64,000 nt of DNA from Actinoallomurus soli. Lineage in GTDB: Bacteria; Actinomycetota; Actinomycetes; Streptosporangiales; Streptosporangiaceae. Both the position numbers and the translations under genes were made by a program. Positions 44,996-55,898 of the stretch are shown here, in pieces (the first letter of the stretch is position 1; each line of letters starts with the position of its first letter). Location of the stretch: positions 248,001-312,000 of the forward strand of contig NZ_JAMXMV010000004.1 of NCBI RefSeq assembly GCF_024055715.1. The letters are read 5' to 3'. A model generated the notes under the pieces. It was not told the origin of the DNA. It ran no database searches and saw nothing but the letters and a program-made list of their open reading frames with translations.

Positions 44996-45033
44996 GGGCC
45001 CGGGAGGGAGGCCGAAGCCGTCCACCCGGGCCC
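44996..45033 (-). terminator. Stem-loop between the BMP lipoprotein and ATPase genes
   Basis: Nine-base-pair GGGCCCGGG/CCCGGGCCC stem (44996-45004 with 45025-45033), 20-base loop. Such elements after a binding-protein gene usually let it be expressed above the rest of the transporter. Confidence 0.5.
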
Positions 45034-45048
45034 GAACCCTTACCGCCG

Positions 45049-46095
45049 TCACTTCTCGGGCGGCGTGATCTTTCCGGAGATGATCTGCTGCTTCAGGTCA
45101 TCGAGGGTCGACGGCAGGTCGCCCAGCGCCGTCGGGTTCGACTTGGAGTAGTCGACGCCGTCGTTCTTGAGGGTGAACCGCTGGTCGCCCTTCTGGAACT
45201 GGCCCGCGCCGACGCCCTTGACGAAGTTGAACACCGCGTTGTCCACGCGCTTGAGCATCGAGGTCAGCACGTACGGCTTCTCGTCGGCGGTCGCCGTCAG
45301 GTACTGGTCGGAGTCGACGCCGATGAACCACTTCTTGGCCGCCGCGGCCGCCTGCAGCGAGCCGGTGCCGGACAGGCCCGCCGCCGTGTAGACGACATCG
45401 GCGCCCTGGTCGTACATGCCCTGGGCGATCGTCTTGCCCTTGGCCGGGTCCTTGAAGCCACCGAAGTCCGGCGGCTGGGAGATGTACTTGCTGTCGACCT
45501 TGATGTTCGGGTTGACCTTCTTGGCGCCCGCGACGTACCCGAGCTCGAACTTCTTGATCAGCGGGGTCGCCACGCCGCCGATGAAGCCGATGTGGCCGGT
45601 CTTGGACTTCTTGGCCGCCGCCGCGCCCACGAGGTAGGAGCCCTCGTTCTCGGCGAAGAGCAGGTCCGCGACGTTCGGCTGCTGGACCGAGTTGTCGTCG
45701 ATGATGGCGAACTTGGTGTTCGGGAACTTCGGCGCGACCTTGCCCAGCGCGCCCGCGTACGCGAAGCCGACGGCGATGACCGGGTTGTACCCCGACTGGG
45801 CCAGCAGCTGCAGCCGCTGGATCTTGTCGTTGTCGCTCTCGCCTTCCTTGGCCTCGATGTCCTTGACGTCGAGCTTCAGGTCGCTCTGGACCTTCTGCAG
45901 GCCGGCGTACGCGGCGTCGTTGAACGACTTGTCGCCACGGCCGCCCACGTCGTACGCGAGACCCACCTTGACGATCTTCTTGCCGTCACCGCCACCACCG
46001 CCTCCGGTGCTGGCCTTCTTGCCGCCGCAACCCGCGGCGCTGAGTGCAAGCACCGCGCTCGCCGCGACGGCGGTCATCTTCACTGCACGGCGCAA
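45049..46095 (-). CDS. BMP-family nucleoside-binding lipoprotein
   Basis: Extracytoplasmic solute-binding lipoprotein (348 aa). A signal peptide of about 22 residues ends in lipobox LSAAGC, then a Gly/Lys linker. The BMP fold shows VGLAYDVGGRGDKSFNDAAY, VGFAYAGALGKVAP and GFIGGVATPLI. It delivers nucleosides to the permeases encoded next. The start chosen is the TTG at 46095, five bases after GGAGGAG; longer frames have no ribosome binding site. Confidence 0.92.
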   Translation of the reverse strand: MRRAVKMTAVAASAVLALSAAGCGGKKASTGGGGGGDGKKIVKVGLAYDVGGRGDKSFNDAAYAGLQKVQSDLKLDVKDIEAKEGESDNDKIQRLQLLAQSGYNPVIAVGFAYAGALGKVAPKFPNTKFAIIDDNSVQQPNVADLLFAENEGSYLVGAAAAKKSKTGHIGFIGGVATPLIKKFELGYVAGAKKVNPNIKVDSKYISQPPDFGGFKDPAKGKTIAQGMYDQGADVVYTAAGLSGTGSLQAAAAAKKWFIGVDSDQYLTATADEKPYVLTSMLKRVDNAVFNFVKGVGAGQFQKGDQRFTLKNDGVDYSKSNPTALGDLPSTLDDLKQQIISGKITPPEK

Positions 46096-46310
46096 GGTAG
46101 CTCCTCCAATTAGACCCCGCCCGAAATGTGCTCTTGGCACGAATCTCTCGGACGATAGTCGGAGCTAGCGGCGGAACGCGCCAAAGCTACCGTGTCGCAA
46201 CGCGTCCGTTATCAAGGCGAAAGCGCGTCGTCACAGGTCAGGCCACCACATGTGCGGTGGAGCGCCCGGGCGGCGACCGAGAGTCGTCGGGGCCGACCCG
46301 GGCGTGTTCG

Positions 46311-47576
46311 TCAGGCGGCGGGCTCCCCGATGGGCTCGGCGGCGCCCGCGCGCCGGTCCTCCCACAGAGCGGTCAGGGCGGTGGCGACCATGATCCGGAC
46401 GCCGACGCCGATGCTCCGCTCGTCCACGTCGAAGGTGCCGCGGTGCAGGTCGTACGCTCCGGCCATGCCGGGGGCCGCGACGCCGAGCCGGGCCAGCGCG
46501 CCGGGGATCGACTCGAGGTACCAGCCGAAGTCCTCGCCGCCGAGGCTCTGCGGGGTGCCCGCCGCGCCGTCCTCGCCGATCACCGCGTGGACCGCGGTAC
46601 GGAACATCTCCACGCTCGTCCGCTCGTTGACGGTCGGGGGCACGCCGCGGACGTAGTCCAGCTCGGCCTTCACGTCGTACGCGCTGGCCACCGAGTCGAG
46701 CAGGGTCTTCATCAGCTCGGGCGCGGAGTGCCACGCCTCGTCGTCGAGGCAGCGCACCGTGCCCTGGGCGATGCCGTCGTCGGGGATCGCGTTGGCCACC
46801 GAACCGGCCGACACCCGGCCCCACACGAGGCTCAGGCTGGAGCGCGGGTCGACGCGCCGGGACAGCGCGGCCGGCAGCTCCGTGACGATCTTGGCCAGGG
46901 CGTACACCAGGTCGGCGGTCAGGTGGGGGCGCGCGGTGTGACCGCCCGGACCGGCGACCCGGACGTTCACCTTGTCGCAGGCCGCGGTGATCGGGCCGAC
47001 GCGCAGGCCGAGCCGCCCGACCTCCAGGCGGGGGTCGCAGTGCAGGGCGAAGACGCGGTCGACCCCGGCGATGCCACCGGCGGCCAGGACGTCCAGGGCG
47101 CCGCCCGGCGTCTCCTCGGCCGGCTGGAAGATCAGCCGCACCTTGCCGGGGATCAGGCCGGCGGCGGCCTGCCGCGCGAAGAACCGGCCGACCCCGAGCA
47201 GGATGGTCGTGTGCACGTCGTGGCCGCAGGCGTGGCAGACGCCCGGCACCGTGGAGCGGTAGGGGACGTCCTTCTCGTCGGTCAGCGGAAGGGCGTCGAT
47301 GTCCGCGCGCAGGCCGACGACCGGCCCGTCTCCGTTGCCGACCTCGCACACCACGCCGGTGCCCTTGGGCAGCCGCTTCGGCCGCAGCCCCGCGGCGGTC
47401 AGCGCCTCGATCAGGCGAGCCGTCGTGCGGTGCTCGGCGAAGCCGAGTTCCGGATGCATGTGCAGATCCCGGCGGAAGGCGATGAGATCGTTCTCGTTCT
47501 CGGCGAGGAACGAGTCGAGTTGCGGTCTCAGCCCTCCTCCCGCTGGCTCATTACCGGGGAGTTCAGGCCCCCGCAT
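46311..47576 (-). CDS. M20-family amidohydrolase (AmiA/HipO type)
   Basis: Zinc amidohydrolase of 421 aa. Metal-site motifs are GLRADIDALP, HACGHDVHTTILLG and FQPAEETPGGA; a second dimerisation domain lies at about 190-300 (GGHTARPH). The HipO/AmiA branch hydrolyses N-acyl amino acids. The ATG has GGGAGGTG upstream and overlaps the end of the YbdK-like gene by 14 bases. The 215 bases before the BMP gene hold no gene. Confidence 0.88.
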   Translation of the reverse strand: MRGPELPGNEPAGGGLRPQLDSFLAENENDLIAFRRDLHMHPELGFAEHRTTARLIEALTAAGLRPKRLPKGTGVVCEVGNGDGPVVGLRADIDALPLTDEKDVPYRSTVPGVCHACGHDVHTTILLGVGRFFARQAAAGLIPGKVRLIFQPAEETPGGALDVLAAGGIAGVDRVFALHCDPRLEVGRLGLRVGPITAACDKVNVRVAGPGGHTARPHLTADLVYALAKIVTELPAALSRRVDPRSSLSLVWGRVSAGSVANAIPDDGIAQGTVRCLDDEAWHSAPELMKTLLDSVASAYDVKAELDYVRGVPPTVNERTSVEMFRTAVHAVIGEDGAAGTPQSLGGEDFGWYLESIPGALARLGVAAPGMAGAYDLHRGTFDVDERSIGVGVRIMVATALTALWEDRRAGAAEPIGEPAA

Positions 47577-48729
47577 GTGTCACCTCCCGTGGATTGACGA
47601 ACCGGTCCTCCCGGCATTCCGTGAGAGCCGCGGTAACGACATCCTCAAGGCTGCCGCCATCGGCGACGATGGCGCGCTGCCGCTCATACGAAGCGCCCTG
47701 GTCGAGGACGTCGGAGAGCACCTTCAGATCTTCGGCGCAGCCGAGCCGGTCCGCTATCGGCTCCAGCTCCCGGACCAGTTCGTAGAGCTCGTCACGGAGC
47801 GGAGCGGTGGTTCCCTGATCGTCGGTGATCACGATGGCGTCCAGGCCGTAACGGGTCGCGCGCCATTTGTTGTCGCGTACGACCCATGCGGCTGGGCTGG
47901 GCAAAGTGTAGCCGCGATCAAGCTGGTGATCGAAGAGTTCGACGAGGGATTGACAGAGTGCCGCGGCCATTCCGACCTCGCGAAGGGTCGGAATGCCATC
48001 GAACATCCGAATTTCGATCGTTCCGAAATCCGGGTGCGGCCGGATGTCCCACCAGACCTCTTTGATGCTTCTGATCGCCTGGGCGCGCAGCAGCGTCTCC
48101 ATGTACGCCTCGAACTCCGCCCAGTCCGCGAGCAGGTGCGGCGGCCCCGCGGTGGGCAGCGAACCGAAGACGATCGCCCGGCTGGAGGCCAGGCCCGTGT
48201 CCTGGCCGCACCAGTAGGGGCTCGACGCGGTGAGCGCGAGGAAGTGCGGCAGGTAGGCGGACAGGGCGTTGACGATCGGAATGGCCTTGTCGCCGGAGCG
48301 GATGCCGACGTGAACGTGCACGCCGTACGTCTGGATGCGCCGGGCGAGCCACTGGTACTGCTCGACGAGCTCGGCGTAGCGCTGGATCGGCGCGAGCTCC
48401 GCGTCCCGCCAGTCGCTGATCGGGTGCGTGCCGGTGCAGGCGAGTCCGATGCCCCGCGGCTCGGCGACGGAACGGAGCTCGGCGATCGTGGCGGCCAGGT
48501 CGGCGCGCGCCTCGGAGACCGTGTGGCACACGTCTGTGACGATCTCCACGGTCGACTCCATGAGCTCATGGCGGATCTTGGGGTTGCGCTCGGCCTCGCT
48601 GAGCCCGGGCAGCGCCCCCAGCACCTGTCCGGCGTCCTGGCGGAGGCGCCGCGTCTGGTCGTCGACGAGCTGAAGCTCCCACTCGATGCCGAGCGTGGCA
48701 CCCCGTGAGGCGTTGAACGCGATGGCCAC
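47563..48729 (-). CDS. YbdK-like carboxylate-amine ligase (GCS2 family)
   Basis: ATP-dependent ligase of 388 aa related to glutamate-cysteine ligase type 2. It begins GATLGIEWELQLVD and has ACTGTHPISDW, YGVHVHVGI and the C-terminal RDNKWRATRYGLDA. YbdK proteins join a carboxylate to an amine with weak gamma-glutamylcysteine activity; the natural product is unknown. The GTG at 48729, seven bases after GGAGG, is preferred to the TTG at 48735. The 272 bases upstream hold no gene. Overlap with the amidohydrolase suggests a joint pathway, perhaps making and cleaving an amide. Confidence 0.85.
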   Translation of the reverse strand: MAIAFNASRGATLGIEWELQLVDDQTRRLRQDAGQVLGALPGLSEAERNPKIRHELMESTVEIVTDVCHTVSEARADLAATIAELRSVAEPRGIGLACTGTHPISDWRDAELAPIQRYAELVEQYQWLARRIQTYGVHVHVGIRSGDKAIPIVNALSAYLPHFLALTASSPYWCGQDTGLASSRAIVFGSLPTAGPPHLLADWAEFEAYMETLLRAQAIRSIKEVWWDIRPHPDFGTIEIRMFDGIPTLREVGMAAALCQSLVELFDHQLDRGYTLPSPAAWVVRDNKWRATRYGLDAIVITDDQGTTAPLRDELYELVRELEPIADRLGCAEDLKVLSDVLDQGASYERQRAIVADGGSLEDVVTAALTECREDRFVNPREVTHAGA

Positions 48730-49001
48730 GGCCAACCTCCGTCCCTCAATCCTTGCAGGTTAATGCCGCCCGTGTGGCGTAATTCGGCCAGCACGTCGGG
48801 TGCCCAGGGTGAGCACCGAAACCGCCCCGATCCGATGCCCATCATGCCGCCGACCGCCTGCCGTCTCGGGAGGTCTTTGCCCCACGATGCACGGTTGACT
48901 CTTCTGGGGCACCCATCGGGCGACCGGCACCATCCGATCCGGCTATGAGCGATCCTCAGTAATGACCAGATGGATCATGCGCCACCGGTCCGGACGTCCG
49001 C

Positions 49002-49781
49002 TCAGGGCGTTACGGCCATGCCCGCGAGCACCCGCCCGGCCAGGTCGCCGTCTCCGGTGATCTGCACCTCGGCCTCCGCCGGGTCCACGCGGCCGCCGCC
49101 GAGCCGGAAGAACGTCTCCCAGCCCATGCGCAGCCGTACGGTCGGCTCCCGCGGCTCCTCGGCGAGGCGGCCCCGGCGGTCGGCGCCCATCTCGACGCAC
49201 CAGCAGCGCCCCGGGGTCTCGACCACCACCGACTGGCCCGGCTCGGGCCGCGCCCGCCTGCCGACGACGAGCGGCAGCAGACCCCCGAGGATCCGCGCGC
49301 TCACCTCGGCGGCGGGGCCGTCGAGGTTGCCCGGACGCCCCGTCGCGCGGCGTACGTCCTGCTCGTGCATCCACACGTCGAACGCCCGATGCGCCATGAA
49401 GTCGCCGTACGGCATGTCCCGGCCGAAGGGCGTGGTGACGACCTGGGCCAGGTCGACGGCGCCGGATCGCAGCGACGCGACACGCCGCTCGATCACCCCG
49501 CGCAGCTCGCCGACGACCTTGTCCGGCGGCCAGGAGCGGAAGGCCTCCACGTCGAGGGCGGTGTTGGCCACCGTACGCGGCTCACCGTCGGAAGCCTCGC
49601 CGAGCAGCCAGCGCTCGATTCCCAGGATATGCGCGTACTGGTCCCGCACCGACCAGCCCGGGCACTCGGTCGGCCGGGCCCAGTCCGCCGCGTCCAGCTC
49701 CCCGCCCAGCACGATCATGGATTGGGCCGTCTGTTCCAGGGCGTCGATGTTCGCCCGCCACTCGTCGCTCATCGCGTGCAT
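49002..49781 (-). CDS. MDMPI-domain (mycothiol-dependent-type) protein
   Basis: DinB-like four-helix protein (259 aa) of the maleylpyruvate-isomerase family. The N-terminal pattern WARPTECPGWSVRDQYAHILG and the later AFDVWMHEQDVRRA carry the metal-binding histidines. The C-terminal domain resembles the SCP2-like second half. Characterised members use mycothiol as thiol cofactor for isomerisation or detoxification; this one's substrate is unknown. ATGs at 49781 and 49772 are both possible. Confidence 0.85.
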   Translation of the reverse strand: MHAMSDEWRANIDALEQTAQSMIVLGGELDAADWARPTECPGWSVRDQYAHILGIERWLLGEASDGEPRTVANTALDVEAFRSWPPDKVVGELRGVIERRVASLRSGAVDLAQVVTTPFGRDMPYGDFMAHRAFDVWMHEQDVRRATGRPGNLDGPAAEVSARILGGLLPLVVGRRARPEPGQSVVVETPGRCWCVEMGADRRGRLAEEPREPTVRLRMGWETFFRLGGGRVDPAEAEVQITGDGDLAGRVLAGMAVTP

Positions 49782-49826
49782 CCTCTGCTCCCGGGGGTGG
49801 TGGCGCTGAACGTTCGGTGTGAACGG

Positions 49827-51449
<1,623 letters not shown>

Positions 51450-51786
51450 CACCTTTCCAATCAAGGCCGCCGACCTGAGGAAACGCTCTCGGCGGCGCGG
51501 GCTGCGCGACTCACCGTCGCCCTGGTGCGATCGTACGACCGATCGTCTCCCCGTTACGGGGCGGCCACAAGGTGGCCTACTTCACACCTCGGACGGCCTC
51601 CCGTGGATGGCATCGAATCCGGTAGATCGGGCGGGATCACCACCCCAATTCTTGACCAGCATCAGCCACCCGAACTTTTCAAATCCGGCAAGGCGTCTCA
51701 AAACAGCGAGCGGGCTCCCACAGGCCGCATTATTGGGGGTACACCCGCTGTGTCGCTCCCGTACCGCCGTCTACCTTTGGGCCGCC
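51450..51786. other. Divergent intergenic region
   Basis: About 340 bases, AT-richer than its flanks in its right half, between the mutase and carboxypeptidase genes. No gene was seen. A TACCTT box (51772-51777) lies nine bases before the carboxypeptidase ATG and may give a nearly leaderless transcript. CGATC and GATCG arms at about 51528-51545 form a weak palindrome. Confidence 0.45.
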
Positions 51787-53322
51787 ATGCGAACTTTGAT
51801 CGCCTGCATCACTCTTTCTGGTGTTATCGCGCCGGCGTTGTACGCCGTGCCGGCCCGAGCCGACACGGTCGTCGGCGGGCCCGAGCTGAGCGGGCACGGC
51901 TACATCTGGGACCACTCGGCCGGGGTGTCCGCGCCGCCCCACATCCAGGCGTCCTCGTACGTCATCGCCGACCTGGAGACCGGGCGGATCCTTGCGGCGA
52001 AGGACCCGCACGGCGAATACCGGCCGGCCAGCACGCTGAAGACGCTCACGGCGATCACGCTCATTCCGCGCCTGGACCCGGCCAAGAAGATGAAGCCCTC
52101 ATCGAACGCGGTCAACGCGTCCGGGTCGGCGGTCGGCATGGACACCAAGTGGACCTACACCGTGCGCGACCTGTTCCACGGCCTGCTGATGCAGTCGGGC
52201 AACGACACCGCCATCGCCCTGTGCGAGGCGAACGGCGGGCTCCAGCCGTCCCTCGACCAGATGAACGCCGAGGCCCACCGCATCCAGGCCCTCGACACGG
52301 TCGCCCGTACGCCCAACGGCCTCGACGACGACCCGCCGCTCACGCTCGCCCAGCAGCACAGCTCCGCGTACGACCTCGCGCTGATCATGAAGCAGGGCCT
52401 GAAACTGCCCGACTTCCGCAAGTACGTCGGCGCGACGCTGTACCACTGGCCGGCCCCGCCGGACAAGAAGGAGCGCGAGAAGGGCGAGAAGACCGGCGGC
52501 TACGAGATCGGCACGCACGACCACCTGCTCATCGGCAGCAGGCCCTACAAGGGGATGATCGGCGGGAAGAACGGCTGGACCAGCCACGCGCTCGGCAGCT
52601 TCGTCGGCGCCGCCACCCGCGACGGCCACACCATCATCATCGCGCTGATGCACGCCCAGTCCGACTTCTGGGACGACGCCCGCGCCCTGCTCGACTGGGG
52701 CTTCGCCGAGCGCGCGAAGGCGGGCGCGGTCGGGACCCTCGTCGACCCGATCCCGCCGCCGCAGCCGAAGAAGCCGGCGCCGGCGACGACGAAGAAGCCC
52801 CTCGCGGTCCGCGTCTCGCCCGCGGACGGCCCCGACTGGGCCAAGCTGGGTGCGGCGGGCGGCGGTGGCCTGGTCCTGCTGGCGATCGTCATCGGGCTCG
52901 GGATCGGCCTGCGCCGCCGGCGTCGGACGGCGCTCGCCGAGGCCGCGGCCGCGCCCGCCGGCGGTCACGTCCGCGCCTTCGACCCGGAAGGGCCGCCGTC
53001 CGGCGCCGCCTCCGGGATGGCGGACGGGCCCGACGCGCCTGGCGGAGCGTCCGGGCTGCGGCACCCGGGAGACGTCAAGGTCGCGGGCGCTCCGTCGTCC
53101 TTCGGCGCGAACGGCCCGTCCGCCCGGGAGACCGCGCCGAACCCGGTGCGGCGCGGCCGGGACGACGAGGACGCCGGGCCCGACGGCGACGGCACCGGGC
53201 ACGGCGGTGAGGGCACCGGGCACGGCGGTGAGGGCACCGGGCACGACGACGGTGAGGGCACCGGTGAGGAGGGCGCCGTCGGCACCGACCGTCAGGCGGG
53301 CGAGGAGGAGGCGTCGTCCTGA
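51787..53322 (+). CDS. D-alanyl-D-alanine carboxypeptidase (DacA/DacC type)
   Basis: Penicillin-binding-protein-type carboxypeptidase (511 aa) trimming peptidoglycan stem peptides. A signal peptide spans about residues 1-25. The active-site serine motif is ASTLKTLT (about residue 82), the second motif SGN and the third KNGWTS, where KNG replaces the usual KTG. A Pro/Lys linker leads to a membrane helix near 360-380, so the enzyme is anchored facing outside. The cytoplasmic tail of about 130 residues is low-complexity and ends in GTGHGGE repeats encoded by a 21-bp tandem repeat (53191-53256). Confidence 0.9.
   Translation: MRTLIACITLSGVIAPALYAVPARADTVVGGPELSGHGYIWDHSAGVSAPPHIQASSYVIADLETGRILAAKDPHGEYRPASTLKTLTAITLIPRLDPAKKMKPSSNAVNASGSAVGMDTKWTYTVRDLFHGLLMQSGNDTAIALCEANGGLQPSLDQMNAEAHRIQALDTVARTPNGLDDDPPLTLAQQHSSAYDLALIMKQGLKLPDFRKYVGATLYHWPAPPDKKEREKGEKTGGYEIGTHDHLLIGSRPYKGMIGGKNGWTSHALGSFVGAATRDGHTIIIALMHAQSDFWDDARALLDWGFAERAKAGAVGTLVDPIPPPQPKKPAPATTKKPLAVRVSPADGPDWAKLGAAGGGGLVLLAIVIGLGIGLRRRRRTALAEAAAAPAGGHVRAFDPEGPPSGAASGMADGPDAPGGASGLRHPGDVKVAGAPSSFGANGPSARETAPNPVRRGRDDEDAGPDGDGTGHGGEGTGHGGEGTGHDDGEGTGEEGAVGTDRQAGEEEASS
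53191..53256 (+). repeat. 21-bp coding tandem repeat in the carboxypeptidase tail
   Basis: Two identical 21-base units (53191-53211, 53212-53232) and a third with three extra bases (53233-53256), encoding GTGHGGE-type repeats. All copies keep the frame. Confidence 0.75.
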
Positions 53323-53328
53323 GATGAT

Positions 53329-54273
53329 TCAGGCCTTCTGCGGCTGGGCCGGTGGTTCCTCGTCCACGTTCAGCACCACCCGGCGGGTGGCCGTCCACGC
53401 CGCGGTGAACAGGATGAACCGCGACACCACGTTGATCCAGATGAGCAGCCCGACGATCACGGCGAACGACGCGTACAGCGGATTGCGCATGACGTGCCCG
53501 ATGAGGAACGTGCCGAGCAGCTTCAGCCCCTCGAAGCCCACCGCGCCGAACAGGCAGCCGCGCAGCAGCCGCCGCCAGGGCGCGCGGGTGCCCGAGAGGC
53601 GGGCGAACAGCACCAGGAAGATCAAGATGTTCGCCGCGATGGCGACGCCGATCGCCACCAGCCGCAGCACCGTGCCGGCGCCCGGCACATCGGTCAGCCC
53701 GGTCCGGTGCAGGACGGCGTGGGTGGCGGAGGTGGCCAGGCCCGACAGCGCGACGGACGCGAGCAGCGTCAGGCCCAGGACGACCAGGACGGCCAGGTCC
53801 GAGAGCTTCTTGATCACCGGGTTGGCGTCGTAGTCCGGGTCGCCCTTCCACATGGTGCGCAGGGACTCGCGCCAGACGCCGACCCAGCCCAGGCCGCTCC
53901 AGGCCAGACCGAGCAGCGCGATCACGCCGGCCCCGGCCTTGGCGTCGGCGATCTGCTGGACCGGGAGCTTGTCGGCGAGGCCGGGCAGGAGCTGGTAGAT
54001 CGCCTTGGTGACGTAGTCGCGGGCGCCGGGGCTGATCGCCACGGCGTACCCCATCACCGCGAACGCCAGGGCGACCAGCGGGAAGAAGGACAGGAAGCCG
54101 TAGAAGGTCAGGGCGGCGGCCATCCGGTCGCCGCGGAACCGCTGGTAGCGGTCGTAGGCGCGGCCCAGGTGGTCGAACCACCTCCAGCGGGCCCGCAGCC
54201 CGCGCAGGAAGGCCTTGAAATGCTCCTCGACGGAGGAGACCCCCCGCTGCACCCCACTGATCACCGGCGCCAT
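53329..54273 (-). CDS. YihY/BrkB-family membrane protein
   Basis: Membrane protein of 314 aa with six hydrophobic helices and the family signature AAALTFYGFLSFFPLVAL (about residues 52-70), followed by GLAWSGLGWVGVWRESL. The family is often misannotated as RNase BN; its transport role is unknown. It converges on the carboxypeptidase gene with only six bases between the stops. Confidence 0.88.
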   Translation of the reverse strand: MAPVISGVQRGVSSVEEHFKAFLRGLRARWRWFDHLGRAYDRYQRFRGDRMAAALTFYGFLSFFPLVALAFAVMGYAVAISPGARDYVTKAIYQLLPGLADKLPVQQIADAKAGAGVIALLGLAWSGLGWVGVWRESLRTMWKGDPDYDANPVIKKLSDLAVLVVLGLTLLASVALSGLATSATHAVLHRTGLTDVPGAGTVLRLVAIGVAIAANILIFLVLFARLSGTRAPWRRLLRGCLFGAVGFEGLKLLGTFLIGHVMRNPLYASFAVIVGLLIWINVVSRFILFTAAWTATRRVVLNVDEEPPAQPQKA

Positions 54274-54322
54274 GGTGGGGGACTACCCCGGCCCGGCGAG
54301 AAGATTCACCCGGAGTAAGCAA

Positions 54323-54865
54323 TCATGAACGGTATGCGCGGCCGCCGAACGGGAAGTGCCACCGGGGCCGCCACACGCCGTCCAGCCCGTGCTCGTACAG
54401 CGAGAAGCCGTCCACGGGGAACTCGGCCTCGTACGCGGCGAGCTCCTTGAACGCCTGATCGAGCAGGTCGTCCGGGAGGTGGTGGGCGACGGTCACGTGC
54501 GGGTGGTACGGGAAGGCGCGTTCGACCGCGAGCGGGCCGCGCCGGACCTCGTACTCGAGGCGCTCGCAGTCGCCGATGCCCTCGGCCAGCGCGACGAACA
54601 CGACCGGCGAGACCGGTCGGAACGTGCCGGTCCCCCGCAGGTGGATGTGGAAGGGACGTTCGCGCAGCGCCACGCCGCGCAGATGCCGGTCGATGTCCTC
54701 GATCATCGGGGCCGGCACCCGCGTCGGCGGGACGAGCGTGATGTGCGCCGGGATCGACGAGGCGAGCGGATCGCCGAACGAGGCGCGGCGGCTCTGCAGC
54801 TCGGGACCGTACGGATCGGGAACGGCGACGGCCACTCCGATCGTTCGTTCCTCGGCGTCAGGCAC
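54323..54865 (-). CDS. 2'-5' RNA ligase family (2H phosphoesterase)
   Basis: Protein of 180 aa with the two H-x-T motifs of 2H phosphoesterases, HITLV (about residue 41) and HVTVA (about 122). Characterised relatives open 2',3'-cyclic phosphates or act as RNA cyclic phosphodiesterases. It overlaps the start of its 3' neighbour trpS by eight bases (trpS lies upstream), so the two are co-transcribed. Confidence 0.85.
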   Translation of the reverse strand: MPDAEERTIGVAVAVPDPYGPELQSRRASFGDPLASSIPAHITLVPPTRVPAPMIEDIDRHLRGVALRERPFHIHLRGTGTFRPVSPVVFVALAEGIGDCERLEYEVRRGPLAVERAFPYHPHVTVAHHLPDDLLDQAFKELAAYEAEFPVDGFSLYEHGLDGVWRPRWHFPFGGRAYRS

Positions 54866-55886
54866 GGCCCAGGAACCCCACCCGGTCGCGGACCGTCTCC
54901 ATCGTCTCGCGGGCCACCTCGCGGGCCCGGTCGGCGCCGACCGCGAGCATCCGGTCCAGCTGGGCCTCGTCGGCCAGCAGCTTGCCGGTCCGCTCCCGGA
55001 TCGGCTCGAAGGTGTCCAGGACGATCTGGGCGAGCTCCTTCTTGAGCGTGCCGTAGCCCTGGCCCTCGAAGTGGCGCTCGAGGTCCTCGATGGAGGTGCC
55101 GGACAGCGCGGAGTGGATCCGCAGGAGGTTGGTGATGCCCGGCTTGTTCTCCTCGTCGGCCTTGATCTCGGTGCCGGTGTCGGTGACCGCCCGCATGATC
55201 TTCTTGCGCAGCGGGCCCGGCTCGTCCAGCAGGTCGACGATGCCCTGGGGCGAGGACGAGGACTTGCTCATCTTCGCCGTCGGCTCCTGCAGGTCGGTGA
55301 TCTTCGCGGCGGCCTTCAGGATGTACGCCTCGGGGACGACGAAGGTGTCGCCGAACCGGTGGTTGAACCGCTGCGCGAGCGTCCGGGTCAGCTCCAGGTG
55401 CTGCCGCTGGTCCTCGCCGACCGGCACCTGGTCGGCCTGGTAGAGCAGGATGTCGGCGGCCTGCAGGACCGGGTAGGTGAACAGGCCCACCGAGGTGCCC
55501 GACGCGCCCTGCTTGGCCGACTTGTCCTTGAACTGCGTCATCCGGCCGGCCTCGCCGAACCCGGTGATGCAGGACATCACCCACTGCAGCTCCGCGTGCT
55601 CCGGCACCTGGCTCTGCACGAAGAGCGTGCTGCGCTCCGGGTCCAGCCCGATCGCGAACAGCTGCGCGGCCGCCACCCGCGTGCGCCGCCGCAACGTCTC
55701 CGGGTCGGTCTCCACCGTGATCGCGTGCAGATCCGCGATGAAGTAGAACGCGTCGTGGGTGTCCTGCATGGTGACCCACTGACGGAGCGCGCCGAGGTAG
55801 TTGCCGAGGTGGAAGGAGTCGGCGGTCGGCTGGATGCCGGACAGGACCCGCGGGCGCGGGGCGGACGGGCTGGGCTCGATGGGCAT
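54858..55886 (-). CDS. trpS: Tryptophanyl-tRNA synthetase
   Basis: Class I aminoacyl-tRNA synthetase (342 aa) charging tRNA-Trp. The HIGH-type motif is FHLGNYLGA (about residue 25) and the KMSKS motif is AKMSKSSSS (about 208). The region [23 protein letters not shown] is fully conserved. Length is normal. Its stop overlaps the 2H phosphoesterase start. Confidence 0.96.
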   Translation of the reverse strand: MPIEPSPSAPRPRVLSGIQPTADSFHLGNYLGALRQWVTMQDTHDAFYFIADLHAITVETDPETLRRRTRVAAAQLFAIGLDPERSTLFVQSQVPEHAELQWVMSCITGFGEAGRMTQFKDKSAKQGASGTSVGLFTYPVLQAADILLYQADQVPVGEDQRQHLELTRTLAQRFNHRFGDTFVVPEAYILKAAAKITDLQEPTAKMSKSSSSPQGIVDLLDEPGPLRKKIMRAVTDTGTEIKADEENKPGITNLLRIHSALSGTSIEDLERHFEGQGYGTLKKELAQIVLDTFEPIRERTGKLLADEAQLDRMLAVGADRAREVARETMETVRDRVGFLGRA

Positions 55887-55898
55887 AGCTGGATTCTC

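Noticed and set aside
43648-46113. An 821-codon plus-strand frame opposite the ABC ATPase and BMP genes
   Set aside because: Shadow of highly conserved minus-strand genes; no start context or motifs.
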